Below are positions 24,058 through 32,677 of a stretch of 38,723 nt of DNA, piece after piece; position 1 is the first letter of the stretch; every line of letters starts with the position of its first letter. Below the pieces are notes generated by a model. The model was not told where the DNA came from and searched no databases. It saw nothing but the letters and a program-made list of their open reading frames with translations. The DNA is taken from assembly GCA_945901795.1 (NCBI GenBank), contig CAMDLP010000028.1:1-38723 (forward strand), in the 5' to 3' direction. A program made the position numbers and the translations under genes. This DNA comes from Akkermansia muciniphila (GTDB taxonomy: Bacteria > Verrucomicrobiota > Verrucomicrobiia > Verrucomicrobiales > Akkermansiaceae).

Positions 24058-26973
24058 ATGACCCCCTACCACGCGAAATACTACGCCCACGAACTCAGCC
24101 GCACCGGCGGCGAGGGCGTGGATCGCTTGGGACGCGCGCTTTTCGACGCCACCGTCGAACTCAATCCCCACCAGATTGAAGCCGCCATGTTTGCGCTGCG
24201 GTCGCCGCTCTCCAAAGGCGTCTTGCTCGCCGATGAAGTCGGCCTCGGCAAAACTATCGAAGCAGGACTCGTCCTCTGCCAGTCCTGGGCAGAAAACCGC
24301 CGCAAGCTGCTCGTCATCACCCCCGCCTCCCTGCGGAAACAGTGGGCCTTGGAGCTTGAGGAGAAATTCAACCTCCCATCCGTCATCCTTGATGCCCACT
24401 CCTTCCGCGGGTTTCAGCGGGACGGCCACGCCTCGCCCTTCGAGCAAAACCAAATCGTTATCTGCTCGTATCACTACGCCGCCCGCATGGCCGGGGTGAT
24501 CCAGCCGATTCCGTGGGACCTCGTCGTGATGGATGAGGCCCACAAGCTCCGGAACTGCTACCGCGAGAGCAACCGCCTCGGTCAGGCGATCCGGAGCGCC
24601 ACCGAAGGCCGCAAGAAAATCCTCCTCACCGCCACCCCGCTCCAAAACTCGCTCGTCGAACTCTACGGCCTGTCCACCCTGATCGATGATCGCCTCTTCG
24701 GCGACCTCCCATCCTTCCGCACCCAGTTCGCAAACGCCGGCGGCGACTTGGCTGCCCTGCGAGAGCGGCTTGCCACCTTCTGCCACCGCATGCTCCGCAG
24801 CGAGGTCCTTGAGTATGTCAAATACACCCAGCGCCGCCTGCTCGCCCGCCCGTTCACCCCCAGCGAGCAGGAGCACAAACTTTACGAAACCGTCTCCAGC
24901 TACCTCCAGCGCGAGGACAGCTACGCCATGCCGCAGCGGCAGCGCCATCTCATCGTCCTGCTCGTTCGTAAGGTGCTCTCATCCTCGCCCCGCGCCCTTG
25001 CCGGGACCTTGGAAATGATGCGCGACCGCCTTCTCCGCATTCAGGAGGACGCAAGAAACAACTCCAACCTCTTCGACCAACTCATCGCCGGCGACGACCT
25101 CGACGCCGAGTTGCTAGACGAACTCCTCGAAGACGCGGAAGACGCCGAAGTCACAGCGGACAATGCCGAAGTGACGGCGGACGATGCCGAAGCCCCGGAG
25201 GAAAATCCCGCCGCCGCAGAGCCGATCGACCCGGTGAAGCTCAAAAAGGAAATCGCCGAGCTCGAAGATTACATCCGCTGGGCGCGCAGCATCGGCGTGG
25301 ACACCAAGAGCCATGCCTTGCTGAAAGCCCTCGAAATCGGCTTCGCGCAGATGGTGGCGATGAGCCCGCCCGCCCCGCAGAAAGCCGTCATTTTCACCGA
25401 GTCCCGCCGCACCCAGACCTTTCTCAAGGAATTCCTCGAAGCAAACGGCCACCACGGAAAAGTCGTCATTTTCAACGGCTCCAACAACGATCCCGATTCC
25501 AAGAAAATCCACGAATCCTGGGCCGCGCGCAACCGCGAGACCGGCCGCATGACCGGTTCCCGCGCCGTCGATTCCCGCACCGCCATCATCGACGCCTTCC
25601 GCGACTCCTCCGAAATCCTCATCGCCACCGAAGCCGCCGCGGAAGGCATCAACCTCCAATTCTGCGCTCTCGTCGTGAACTTCGACCTGCCGTGGAACCC
25701 GCAGCGCATCGAGCAACGTATCGGCCGCTGCCATCGCTACGGCCAGGAGCACGACGTGGTGGTCATCAATTTCCTCAACCAGCGCAACGAAGCCGACCTT
25801 CGCGTCCACGAACTCCTCGAAACCAAGTTCCACCTGTTCTCCACGCTCTTCGACACCTCCGACGACATTCTCGGCCTGGTCGATGGCACCATCGACTTCG
25901 AGCGCCGCGTGCTTGAGATCTATCAACAGTGCCGCTCCTCCGAGGAAATCAAAGCCGCCTTCGAACAGCTCCGGGAGGAACTCGACCAACAAATCCAGTC
26001 CCGCATGAGCGAGACCCGGCAGATGCTGCTCGATCACTTCGACGAAGACGTCCACGAGCGCCTCAAGGTCCGGTTGGAAGGCGCGCGGTTGCAACTCGAC
26101 CGCATCGGCCGGCTTTTCTGGGCGCTCAGCCGTTTCGAACTGCAAGATTCCGCCGCTTTCGATGACGACGCACTCGCCTTCGAGCTCCGCGAGTCGCCGA
26201 TCACCGCCGCGCGCCCGGGCCACTACCGGCTCATCCAAAAAGGCCGCGCCAACATCCCCGGCGAGTTTCTCTATCGCCTGAATCATCCGCTCGGCGAGCA
26301 CACCGTCGCACAGGGAAAAGGCCACCCGTGCCCGCTGGCGGAGGTCGTCTTCGACATCACCCGCCATCCCACGAAAGTCAGCGTCGTCGAGCAGCTCAAG
26401 GGGAAATCCGGCTGGCTCACCCTCCAGCAGCTCCGCATCGACTCGTTGGAGCGCGAGGAATACCTGCTCTTCTCCGCCTTCGATGACGAGGGCCACGACC
26501 TCGATCAGGAAACCTGCGAAAAACTCTTCAGCGTAGCTGGGACTTCCAGTCCCAGCTCATCTTTTCCCGAGTCTCCACAACGCCTCGCCGCCGAGGCGAA
26601 ACGCCACGTCGCCGCCACGCTCAACCGTTCCCTCGAAACCAACCACCGCCATTTCCAGCTGGCCCGCGACCAGCTCGACCAATGGGCCGAGGACATGGAG
26701 CTCGCCTCACAGAAACAGCTCGAAGATCTGAAACGCCAGATCCGCGATCTCCAGCGCCGCTCCCGGCAAGCCCCCACGCTCCAGGAGGAAAAGGCGATGC
26801 AGGACCAGATCCTCAAGCTCGAACAAGCCAAGCGCCGCCAGCGCCAGCGCATCTTTGAGATCGAAGATGAGATCGAGGACAAGCGCAAAACCCTCGTCGC
26901 CGCGCTGGAATCCCGCCTCCAGCAGAAAACCCAAACCAGCAACCTCTTCACCATCCGGTGGGCAGTGATTTGA
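24058..26973 (+). CDS. SNF2/HepA-type DEAD-like helicase of a DNA-modification/defence locus
   Basis: This is a 971-residue superfamily 2 ATPase. Motif I is ADEVGLGKT (residues 58-66) and motif II is VVMDEAHKLRN (near 157). TATPLQNS is motif III. Helicase lobe 2 ends with TEAAAEGINLQ and PWNPQRIEQRIGRCHRYGQ (motifs V-VI, about 523-565). The C-terminal third is charged and coiled-coil-like (SQKQLEDLKRQIRDLQRRSRQ, residues 880-950). Similar SNF2 helicases occur beside large adenine methyltransferases in type III-like and DISARM-like loci, and here a methyltransferase fragment follows 43 bases later. Oddities are an acidic 7-residue repeat at 363-383 and an in-frame REP-like hairpin at about residues 826-834. 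The frame is intact, but its partner is broken. Confidence 0.85.
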   Translation: MTPYHAKYYAHELSRTGGEGVDRLGRALFDATVELNPHQIEAAMFALRSPLSKGVLLADEVGLGKTIEAGLVLCQSWAENRRKLLVITPASLRKQWALELEEKFNLPSVILDAHSFRGFQRDGHASPFEQNQIVICSYHYAARMAGVIQPIPWDLVVMDEAHKLRNCYRESNRLGQAIRSATEGRKKILLTATPLQNSLVELYGLSTLIDDRLFGDLPSFRTQFANAGGDLAALRERLATFCHRMLRSEVLEYVKYTQRRLLARPFTPSEQEHKLYETVSSYLQREDSYAMPQRQRHLIVLLVRKVLSSSPRALAGTLEMMRDRLLRIQEDARNNSNLFDQLIAGDDLDAELLDELLEDAEDAEVTADNAEVTADDAEAPEENPAAAEPIDPVKLKKEIAELEDYIRWARSIGVDTKSHALLKALEIGFAQMVAMSPPAPQKAVIFTESRRTQTFLKEFLEANGHHGKVVIFNGSNNDPDSKKIHESWAARNRETGRMTGSRAVDSRTAIIDAFRDSSEILIATEAAAEGINLQFCALVVNFDLPWNPQRIEQRIGRCHRYGQEHDVVVINFLNQRNEADLRVHELLETKFHLFSTLFDTSDDILGLVDGTIDFERRVLEIYQQCRSSEEIKAAFEQLREELDQQIQSRMSETRQMLLDHFDEDVHERLKVRLEGARLQLDRIGRLFWALSRFELQDSAAFDDDALAFELRESPITAARPGHYRLIQKGRANIPGEFLYRLNHPLGEHTVAQGKGHPCPLAEVVFDITRHPTKVSVVEQLKGKSGWLTLQQLRIDSLEREEYLLFSAFDDEGHDLDQETCEKLFSVAGTSSPSSSFPESPQRLAAEAKRHVAATLNRSLETNHRHFQLARDQLDQWAEDMELASQKQLEDLKRQIRDLQRRSRQAPTLQEEKAMQDQILKLEQAKRRQRQRIFEIEDEIEDKRKTLVAALESRLQQKTQTSNLFTIRWAVI
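25144..25206 (+). repeat. In-frame 21-bp tandem repeat encoding AEVTADN/AEVTADD/AEAPEEN
   Basis: Three 21-base units within the helicase gene encode a 7-residue acidic repeat (residues 363-383). The third unit is diverged. It lies in the linker between the two helicase lobes, where extra acidic sequence is tolerated. It probably arose by slippage and could vary in copy number between strains. Confidence 0.7.
26535..26557 (+). repeat. REP-like palindromic element B, inside the helicase frame
   Basis: A perfect 10-bp inverted repeat, AGCTGGGACT/AGTCCCAGCT, has a TCC loop. The sequence reads GTAG at its left foot (26533-26536), like the GTAG/GGAG tetranucleotide that marks REP elements mobilised by RAYT transposases. 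It is read through as VAGTSSPSS in a linker region of the helicase without breaking the frame. Confidence 0.6.
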
Positions 26974-26984
26974 GGAAATTCATC

Positions 26985-27005
26985 ATTCAAAATTCAAAAT
27001 TCAAA
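26985..27005. repeat. 7-bp tandem array ATTCAAA before the methyltransferase fragment
   Basis: Three exact ATTCAAA units are followed by a partial fourth, 11 bases before the ATG at 27017. The array fills the short spacer after the helicase stop. It is one of the heptamer arrays found beside start codons in this window. Confidence 0.75.
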
Positions 27006-27016
27006 ATTTCTTCCCC

Positions 27017-27680
27017 ATGTCCGCCTTCTCCGATCTCCGCAAAAAACTCGCCGAACTCTTCCAGCTCGATGCCGCCGCCGAACTCGACTTCGGCATCTAT
27101 CGAATCCTCAACGCCCGCCGCGTGGAAATCGAAGGCTTCCTCGACAGCCTGGAACCGCAGGTGGAAGCCATCCTCGACGAGGCCCTGCAAACCGGAACCG
27201 GCGAGCTGATCGCGGAACTCGAAAAAGTGGAGGCCGGTCTCCGTGCCGGTGGTTTCGATGACGCAATGATTTCCACCGCGCCCAAGGTGAGGGAACTCCG
27301 CGACAAAATCGCCAGCGCCGGTGGCGATCCCACCGCCATCACCCACGAGATCTTCTCCCTGCTCACCACCTTCTTCGGCCGCTATTACAAGGACGGCGAT
27401 TTCCTCTCGTTGCGCCGCTACAAGAAAGACACCTACGCCATTCCCTACGAAGGCGAGGAGGTGAAACTCCATTGGGCGAACGCCGATCAATACTATATCA
27501 AGTCCGCCGAAACCTACCGCGACTATAGTTTCAAACTCGGCCCTGCGCCCAAGGACGAAAAACCCGACACCCGGCCGACCGTCACCTTCAAACTCACCGA
27601 AGCCGACGCCGAAAAGGACAACAACAAGGCCGTCGCCGGCCAGGAACGCCGCTTCGTCTATCAAGGAGTCGTCGAAGAAA
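27017..27680 (+). pseudogene. Truncated site-specific DNA methyltransferase (type III Mod-like), N-terminal fragment
   Basis: About 220 residues match the N-terminal part of large (roughly 1000-residue) site-specific adenine methyltransferases: ELDFGIYRILNARRVEIEGFLDSLEP, LTTFFGRYYKDGDFLSLRRYKKDTYAIPYEGEEVKLHWANADQYYIKSAE, and a following FKLTEADAEKDNNKAVAGQERRFVYQ. Recognisable sequence ends near 27676. The catalytic DPPY and SAM-binding motifs are absent. The frame stays open to 28048, but only by reading a REP pair and then the antisense of nuoN. The partner restriction subunit is also missing. The fragment therefore cannot methylate DNA. An assembly join at the repeats is an alternative to a true deletion. 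Confidence 0.75.
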
Positions 27681-27704
27681 GTGTTCCGACTGTCTCAGTC
27701 GGAA
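27681..27704 (+). repeat. REP-like palindromic element C (family of element A)
   Basis: TTCCGACTG/CAGTCGGAA forms a 9-bp stem with a TCT loop (27684-27704), preceded by GTGT. It matches element A at 11135 in stem, loop and flank. It begins exactly where methyltransferase similarity stops. Confidence 0.75.
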
Positions 27705-27719
27705 AAAGCCTGGGAAATG

Positions 27720-27740
27720 CGGCTGAGACAGCCGAAACAC
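27720..27740 (-). repeat. REP-like palindromic element D, inverted relative to C
   Basis: CGGCTG/CAGCCG has a 3-base loop. On the minus strand it reads GTGTTTCGGCTGTCTCAGCC, the same unit as elements A and C. With C it forms a head-to-head pair 15 bases apart, like the paired REPs (BIMEs) of enterobacteria. It lies 5 bases after the nuoN stop. Confidence 0.72.
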
Positions 27741-27745
27741 ATGGG

Positions 27746-29215
27746 TTATTTCAACAGTGCCCAGATCGGCTGCGGCCAGAAGCCGAGGACGAGCGTGGCG
27801 ATGGTGAGCACGGCGATGCAGAGCTTGCTGATGCAGGGCAGGACGATGGCCTCGGCATCGGCGGCGTCGCTCCACCACATGGCGCGGATGACCTTGAAGT
27901 AGTAGTAAAATCCGGCGGCCGCGGCGACGAAGGCGATGCCGACGCCGAACCAGAGCTTGGCCTCGACGGCGAGCGAGAAGACGAGGAACTTGCCGATGAA
28001 TCCGGCGGTGAGCGGCACGCCGGCGAGGGCGGCGAGCAATACGGTTAGGGCGAGCGCGAGCTGCGGGTTGGTTTTTCCGAGGCCGTTGAAATCGCTGATC
28101 ATTTCGCCGTCGCGCTGGATGCGGACTTGGGCGAGCACGAAGAAGACGCCGAGCGTCATGAGCAGATAGGTGGCGAGGTAGAAGGAGACGACCTTGACGG
28201 AACCTTCGGAAACGGCGGTTTCCGGCTTCCAGGCGGCGAGTGCGAGGAGGAGGAATCCGGCGTGCGCGATGGAGGAGTATGCGAGCAGGCGTTTGAAGTT
28301 GGTCTGCGGGATGGCGGCGAGATTTCCGAACAGCAGGGTGGCGCAGGCGAGGATGAGCAGCAGCGTGAGGACCGGGCCGCGGGTGAGCTCGCTGGCGAGG
28401 AAGGGCTCGAGGAAACGGATGGTGAGGATGAAGCCGGCGGCTTTGGAGCCGACGGAGAGGAAGGCGGTGACCGGTGTGGGCGCGCCTTGATAGACGTCGG
28501 GGATCCAGACCTGCATCGGCACGGCGCCGATCTTGAAACCGAGGCCGACCATGACGAGGGCGATGCCGAAAAGCAGCGGGGTGGAGTGGGTGATGTGGGT
28601 GAGGCGCTCGGGCATTTCCGCGAGGCTCATGGTGCCGGTGGAACCGTAAACCCAGGCGATGCCGTAAACGAGGAAGCCGGTGCTGAGCGCGCCGAGGATG
28701 AGGTATTTCACGCCGGCTTCGAGCGAGCCGACGTTGCGGCGCATGTAGGCGACGAGGATGTAGAAGGTGACGGTGACGAGTTCGAGGGCGACGAAGGCTC
28801 CAGCCAGATCCTTGGCGGAGGCGAGCCACATCATGCCGGCGCAAGCGAAGATGGGGAGGCAGTAGAATTCGCCGGTGCCGGCTTCGGAGTCGGGCGTTTC
28901 AGTGAAGCGGGAGAGGATTTTCCGGTAATCGACGGCGAGCAACAGGACGAGGATGGTGGTGACGAGGGCGAAGATTTTATAGAATTTCGCGAGGCCGTCG
29001 AAGTTGTAGAAGTTCCACAACGGCCACTTGGCCCAGGCTGCATCGGGCTTGGCATCCGGTCCGATCGCGAGGCAGGTGAGGCCGAGGATGACCACCAGGC
29101 CGACGGCGGCGGAGATGCCGACCCAGGCTTTGCTTTTGCACGAGCAAAAGGTCTCGGCCATCAGCAGGACGATGCCGAGGGTGACGGTGAGGGCTTCTAA
29201 GTAGTAGGCGGGCAT
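27746..29215 (-). CDS. nuoN: NADH-quinone oxidoreductase subunit N
   Basis: This 489-residue antiporter-like membrane subunit of complex I takes part in proton pumping. About 14 helices are expected. Typical stretches are LVTVTFYILVAYMRRNVGSLEAGVKYLILGALSTGFLVYGIAWVYG, with the conserved glutamate and lysine, and KIGAVPMQVWIPDVYQGAPTPVTAFLSVGSKAAGF. The C-terminus is complete (FWPQPIWALLK). It is the last gene of the nuoG-N run, and its stop lies next to the REP pair and the truncated methyltransferase gene. Confidence 0.95.
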   Translation of the reverse strand: MPAYYLEALTVTLGIVLLMAETFCSCKSKAWVGISAAVGLVVILGLTCLAIGPDAKPDAAWAKWPLWNFYNFDGLAKFYKIFALVTTILVLLLAVDYRKILSRFTETPDSEAGTGEFYCLPIFACAGMMWLASAKDLAGAFVALELVTVTFYILVAYMRRNVGSLEAGVKYLILGALSTGFLVYGIAWVYGSTGTMSLAEMPERLTHITHSTPLLFGIALVMVGLGFKIGAVPMQVWIPDVYQGAPTPVTAFLSVGSKAAGFILTIRFLEPFLASELTRGPVLTLLLILACATLLFGNLAAIPQTNFKRLLAYSSIAHAGFLLLALAAWKPETAVSEGSVKVVSFYLATYLLMTLGVFFVLAQVRIQRDGEMISDFNGLGKTNPQLALALTVLLAALAGVPLTAGFIGKFLVFSLAVEAKLWFGVGIAFVAAAAGFYYYFKVIRAMWWSDAADAEAIVLPCISKLCIAVLTIATLVLGFWPQPIWALLK

Positions 29216-29221
29216 GATGGA

Positions 29222-29249
29222 AAATTCTAAATTCTAAATGCTAAATTCG
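29222..29249. repeat. 7-bp tandem array AAATTCT upstream of nuoN
   Basis: Four heptamers in exact phase (AAATTCT, AAATTCT, AAATGCT, AAATTCG) begin 6 bases upstream of the nuoN start. On the coding strand the unit reads AGAATTT. Confidence 0.8.
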
Positions 29250-29294
29250 AAACGGAAGAGGGAGAAAAGAGGCGCAAAGTTGGATTCTTTGTTT

Positions 29295-29322
29295 AGAATT
29301 TAATGCTTAAGATTTAATGCTT
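29295..29322. repeat. 7-bp tandem array AGAATTT/AATGCTT at the nuoM stop
   Basis: Four heptamers (AGAATTT, AATGCTT, AAGATTT, AATGCTT) end at the first base of the nuoM stop codon. Together with the array at 29222 they occupy much of the 106-base nuoM-nuoN spacer. Confidence 0.7.
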
Positions 29323-30755
29323 TATTTCAGCAGATTGAGCAAAAGGTTCGGATAGAGACCGACGGCGAAGAGCGCGAGAACCAGCAGCGTCGCCGGGATG
29401 CGGTCTGCCAGAGTGAGGTCTGCGGCGGACGCGGTGGATTTCACGGCCGGGCCCTGGAAGATGTTCCGATAGGCGCGGAGCATGTAAACGGCGGAGATGA
29501 CTACGCCCCAGATGGAGAGGATGCACGCGATCTGCACCGGGCCGAGGCCGGTGGTGCCGTTGTAGCTCTTGAAGGCGGCGAGGAAGACGAGGATTTCGCC
29601 GGAGAAATTGGCGAGGCCGGGAAGTCCGATAGACGCCATGGCGGCGATGCCGAACAGGAAGGCAAGGCCGGGCGCGGATTTGGCGAGGCCGCCGAGGTCC
29701 TGGAGGTCGAGCGAGCCGGTGTTGCGCTCGATGCGGTCGGCGAGGCCGAAGAGCAGGGCGATGGAAATGCCGTGGGCGAACATCAGGATGATGGCGGCGG
29801 AGCGGGCGAGCGGGTTCTCCGGGAAGGAGATGAGCGCGGCGATGGCGAGGAAGATGTAGCCCATGTGCATCACCGAGGAGTTGCCGAGCATCAGGTCGAG
29901 GCGCTTCTGGGAAATCGTGACCCAGCCGACCCACAGGATGTTGCCGAGCAGCAGGACGAGCAGGGGAGTGAGCCAGAATTGCAGGCCCTCGGGGACGAGC
30001 GGGATGGCGAGGCGCAGCAGGCCGTAGAGGCCGAATTTTTTCAGGACGCCGGCGTGCAGCATGGCGACCGGAGCGGGCGCGCTAGCATAAGCCGGAGCGG
30101 CCCACGAGTGGAACGGGAAGAGCGAAACGAGCGTGCCGAAGCCGACGATGAGCAGCGCGGCGATGCCTTTCTGCGAGGCGGGATCAATGGACCCGGCGGC
30201 GGCGACCATTTTCACCATGTCGTAGGTGCCGGTAAGGTTGGCGAGCCAGACGAGACCGGCTAGCAGGACGATGGAGCCGAGGCCGAGGTAGATGGTGATT
30301 TTCCAAGCGGCCTCGCGGCGGTCGCCACGGCCGAGGATGCCGATCATGAGGAAGGTCGGGATGAGCGCGAGTTCGTGGAAGGCGAAGAAGAAGAATAGGT
30401 CGGTCGCGGCGAAGGCTCCAAGCGCGCCGCCGGAGATGAGGAGCGATGAGCCGTAGTAGAGTTTTTCCCTGCCTTCTGGAGCCTTGCCGGAGAGCACGGC
30501 GGCGAGGGTGACGATCACGGAAAGCAGCACCATGATGACGCTCATGCCGTCGATGAAGCCGAAGGCGAGGTTGAGCGCGGGCTTTTCGAGGACGGGCACG
30601 GAGAACGACCAGCAGGTGCATTTCCAAGTGAACGCGGCGTAGATCCCGAGTGCGAGATTGAGTGCGGAGGCGGCGATGGCGGTGAGCCGGGCGGGTGCGC
30701 CTAGCAGGATCGCGATGAAGGCGACGATGGGTAAGAAAATGATGAAGGCGAGCAT
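29322..30755 (-). CDS. nuoM: NADH-quinone oxidoreductase subunit M
   Basis: This 477-residue antiporter-like complex I subunit carries the conserved HELALIPTFLMIGILGRG segment with the essential glutamate. It also has FPFHSWAAPAYASAPAPVAMLHAGVLKKFGLYGLLRL and the discontinuous-helix region near SSVMHMGYIFL. The length is close to the family norm. It lies between nuoL and nuoN, as in the standard operon. Confidence 0.95.
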   Translation of the reverse strand: MLAFIIFLPIVAFIAILLGAPARLTAIAASALNLALGIYAAFTWKCTCWSFSVPVLEKPALNLAFGFIDGMSVIMVLLSVIVTLAAVLSGKAPEGREKLYYGSSLLISGGALGAFAATDLFFFFAFHELALIPTFLMIGILGRGDRREAAWKITIYLGLGSIVLLAGLVWLANLTGTYDMVKMVAAAGSIDPASQKGIAALLIVGFGTLVSLFPFHSWAAPAYASAPAPVAMLHAGVLKKFGLYGLLRLAIPLVPEGLQFWLTPLLVLLLGNILWVGWVTISQKRLDLMLGNSSVMHMGYIFLAIAALISFPENPLARSAAIILMFAHGISIALLFGLADRIERNTGSLDLQDLGGLAKSAPGLAFLFGIAAMASIGLPGLANFSGEILVFLAAFKSYNGTTGLGPVQIACILSIWGVVISAVYMLRAYRNIFQGPAVKSTASAADLTLADRIPATLLVLALFAVGLYPNLLLNLLK

Positions 30756-30770
30756 GGGATGAAGTTTTGA

Positions 30771-30798
30771 GTGATCAGTGATCAGTGATTAGTGATCA
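30771..30798. repeat. 7-bp tandem array GTGATCA upstream of nuoM
   Basis: Four heptamers in exact phase (GTGATCA, GTGATCA, GTGATTA, GTGATCA) lie 16 bases upstream of the nuoM start. The same unit recurs before nuoL and nuoJ. Confidence 0.82.
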
Positions 30799-30818
30799 GA
30801 GGGAGGATGCTCTCTCGG

Positions 30819-32639
30819 TCAGAAGGCGGTGAAATAGACGACAAGAATGACGCCGAGGCCGAAGGCGAAGGCGTAGCCCTGCAGGCTGCCGGACTGGACT
30901 TTGCGGAAGAGGTTGCCGGAGGATTCTGCGGCACGGCTGAGACCGCCGACGAGCAGGCCGTTGATGATGAACTCGTCGAAGAAGGCGATGATTGCGGCGA
31001 AGGCGTCTTGGAAATAACGGACGAGGAAATTGTCGTAGATGCCGTCGATGTAGAAGCGGTTTTGCAGGAGCGGGATCGAGATGGGGTCCTTTTCCTTGCC
31101 GGCGTAGAGGGCGAATCCGGCGATCACACCGGTGAGAAGCGCGCCGATGGAGATGTAGGTGACGAAGCCGAGGTGGATGAGGTGCTCCGGCTGATGATAG
31201 GCCGGAGCGAACTTGCTGGCGACGAACGGGAAACCGGCGATCACGCCGAGGATGGCGAGGAGCACGAGCGGACCGGACATCAGCGGGCCGACTTCATGGG
31301 CGTGCGAGGCGTTTTCGGAACGGTTTTTTCCGAGGAAGGCGACGACGTAAAGGCGGGTCATGTAAAACGGAGTGAGCACCGCGACGGCGGCGGCGATCCA
31401 GAAGAGGATGGGTTCCTTCTGATGGGCGGCCTCGAGGATTTGCTCCTTGGAGAAGAATCCAGAGGTGAACGGCACTGCGATCAGCGCGGCGAATCCGATG
31501 AGGAAGGTGAATCCGGTGATCGGCATTTTCTTGAGTAGGCCGCCCATTTTCCAGATGTCCTGTTCGTGGTGGCAGGCGAAAATGACCGCGCCGGAGCCGA
31601 GGAAGAGCAGGGCCTTGAACCAGGCATGGGTGAAAAGGTGGAACATGCCCGACTCGCCGGAAACGAGGCCGACGGCCATGACCATGTAGCCGAGCTGGGA
31701 GAGGGTGGAGTAGGCGAGCACGCGCTTGATGTCGTCTTGCTGGGTGGCCATCAGCGCGGCGACGAGGGCGGTGATGCCGCCGGTCCAGGCGATGACGGCG
31801 CTGGCTTGGAGACCTTCGAAGACTTCGAAACCGAGCGTGAATTGCAGCCGGAACAGCATGTAAACCCCGGCGGCGACCATGGTGGCGGCGTGGATCAGCG
31901 CGGAAACGGGCGTCGGGCCTTCCATGGCGTCCGGCAGCCAGACGTGGAGCGGAAGCTGGGCGGATTTTCCAACAGCCCCGCAGAAGATGCAGAATACGGC
32001 GGCGGAGAGCACGCCGCCGAAGATCGCGGGATTGGCGGCTTGGAACGCTTCGAGACCGCCCTTCATTTGGTCGAAAGCAAGATGGCCGGTGATGCCCCAC
32101 AGCATGAGGATGCCGACCATGAAGCCGAAGTCGCCGATGCGGTTGCAGAGGAATGCCTTCTTCGCGGCGTCCGCGGCGGAGTCCTTCTGATACCAGTGGC
32201 CGATGAGCAGATAGGAACTGAGTCCGACCAACTCCCAGAAGATGAAGGTCATGATGAAATTGTCCGCCAGGACGATGCCGGTCATCGAGAACATGAAAAG
32301 TGATAGGCCGGTGAAGTAGCGCGCTTTGGCATCGTCGTCCTTCATGTAGGCGAGCGAGAAAACGTGGACCAACAAGCCGACGCCGGTGACGACGATCATC
32401 ATGCCGGTGGAAAGCTGGTCGAGTTTGATGCCGATATTGATGGAGAAATCGCCGATGGTCGCCCAAGCAAAGTCAGATGACTCGTTTCTGCCCAACAGCA
32501 TCAAGGCGATCACGAAGGTCGCCAGCGCGGAGGCCACCGAGACGATCGGCGTGAGCCCGGGTTTTTTCAGGACGAGTTGGTTCACCGCAGCGACGGCGAG
32601 CGGGAGGAAGAGGAGGATCCAGGCGAGATTCATTGGCAT
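30819..32639 (-). CDS. nuoL: NADH-quinone oxidoreductase subunit L
   Basis: This is a 606-residue antiporter-like complex I subunit with the long C-terminal lateral helix region. Motifs are FWELVGLSSYLLIGHWYQKDSAADAAKKAFLCNRIGDFGFMVGI, AQLPLHVWLPDAMEGPTPVSALIHAATMVAAGVYML, and AYSTLSQLGYMVMAVGL, which are the conserved proton-channel residues of NuoL. The N-terminus begins MPMNLAWILLFLPL. Two ATG codons compete as start, and the upstream one is listed. Confidence 0.96.
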   Translation of the reverse strand: MPMNLAWILLFLPLAVAAVNQLVLKKPGLTPIVSVASALATFVIALMLLGRNESSDFAWATIGDFSINIGIKLDQLSTGMMIVVTGVGLLVHVFSLAYMKDDDAKARYFTGLSLFMFSMTGIVLADNFIMTFIFWELVGLSSYLLIGHWYQKDSAADAAKKAFLCNRIGDFGFMVGILMLWGITGHLAFDQMKGGLEAFQAANPAIFGGVLSAAVFCIFCGAVGKSAQLPLHVWLPDAMEGPTPVSALIHAATMVAAGVYMLFRLQFTLGFEVFEGLQASAVIAWTGGITALVAALMATQQDDIKRVLAYSTLSQLGYMVMAVGLVSGESGMFHLFTHAWFKALLFLGSGAVIFACHHEQDIWKMGGLLKKMPITGFTFLIGFAALIAVPFTSGFFSKEQILEAAHQKEPILFWIAAAVAVLTPFYMTRLYVVAFLGKNRSENASHAHEVGPLMSGPLVLLAILGVIAGFPFVASKFAPAYHQPEHLIHLGFVTYISIGALLTGVIAGFALYAGKEKDPISIPLLQNRFYIDGIYDNFLVRYFQDAFAAIIAFFDEFIINGLLVGGLSRAAESSGNLFRKVQSGSLQGYAFAFGLGVILVVYFTAF

Positions 32640-32648
32640 GAGTGGAAA

Positions 32649-32669
32649 GTGATCAGTGAGCAGTGATCA
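32649..32669. repeat. 7-bp tandem array GTGATCA upstream of nuoL
   Basis: Three heptamers (GTGATCA, GTGAGCA, GTGATCA) start 9 bases upstream of the nuoL ATG and end just before the nuoK stop region. The unit is the same as before nuoM and nuoJ. Confidence 0.78.
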
Positions 32670-32677
32670 GAGAAAAA

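Noticed and set aside
24058-27680. A complete DISARM or type III restriction system
   Set aside because: Only one helicase and a methyltransferase fragment are present. The catalytic methyltransferase half, any restriction subunit, and the DISARM drmA/B/C genes are not seen.
27681-28048. The open frame from 27017 continues to 28048, suggesting a 343-residue fusion protein
   Set aside because: Beyond about 27680 it reads the REP pair and then the antisense of nuoN. The residues are Asp/Gly/Glu-rich shadow sequence with no family resemblance.
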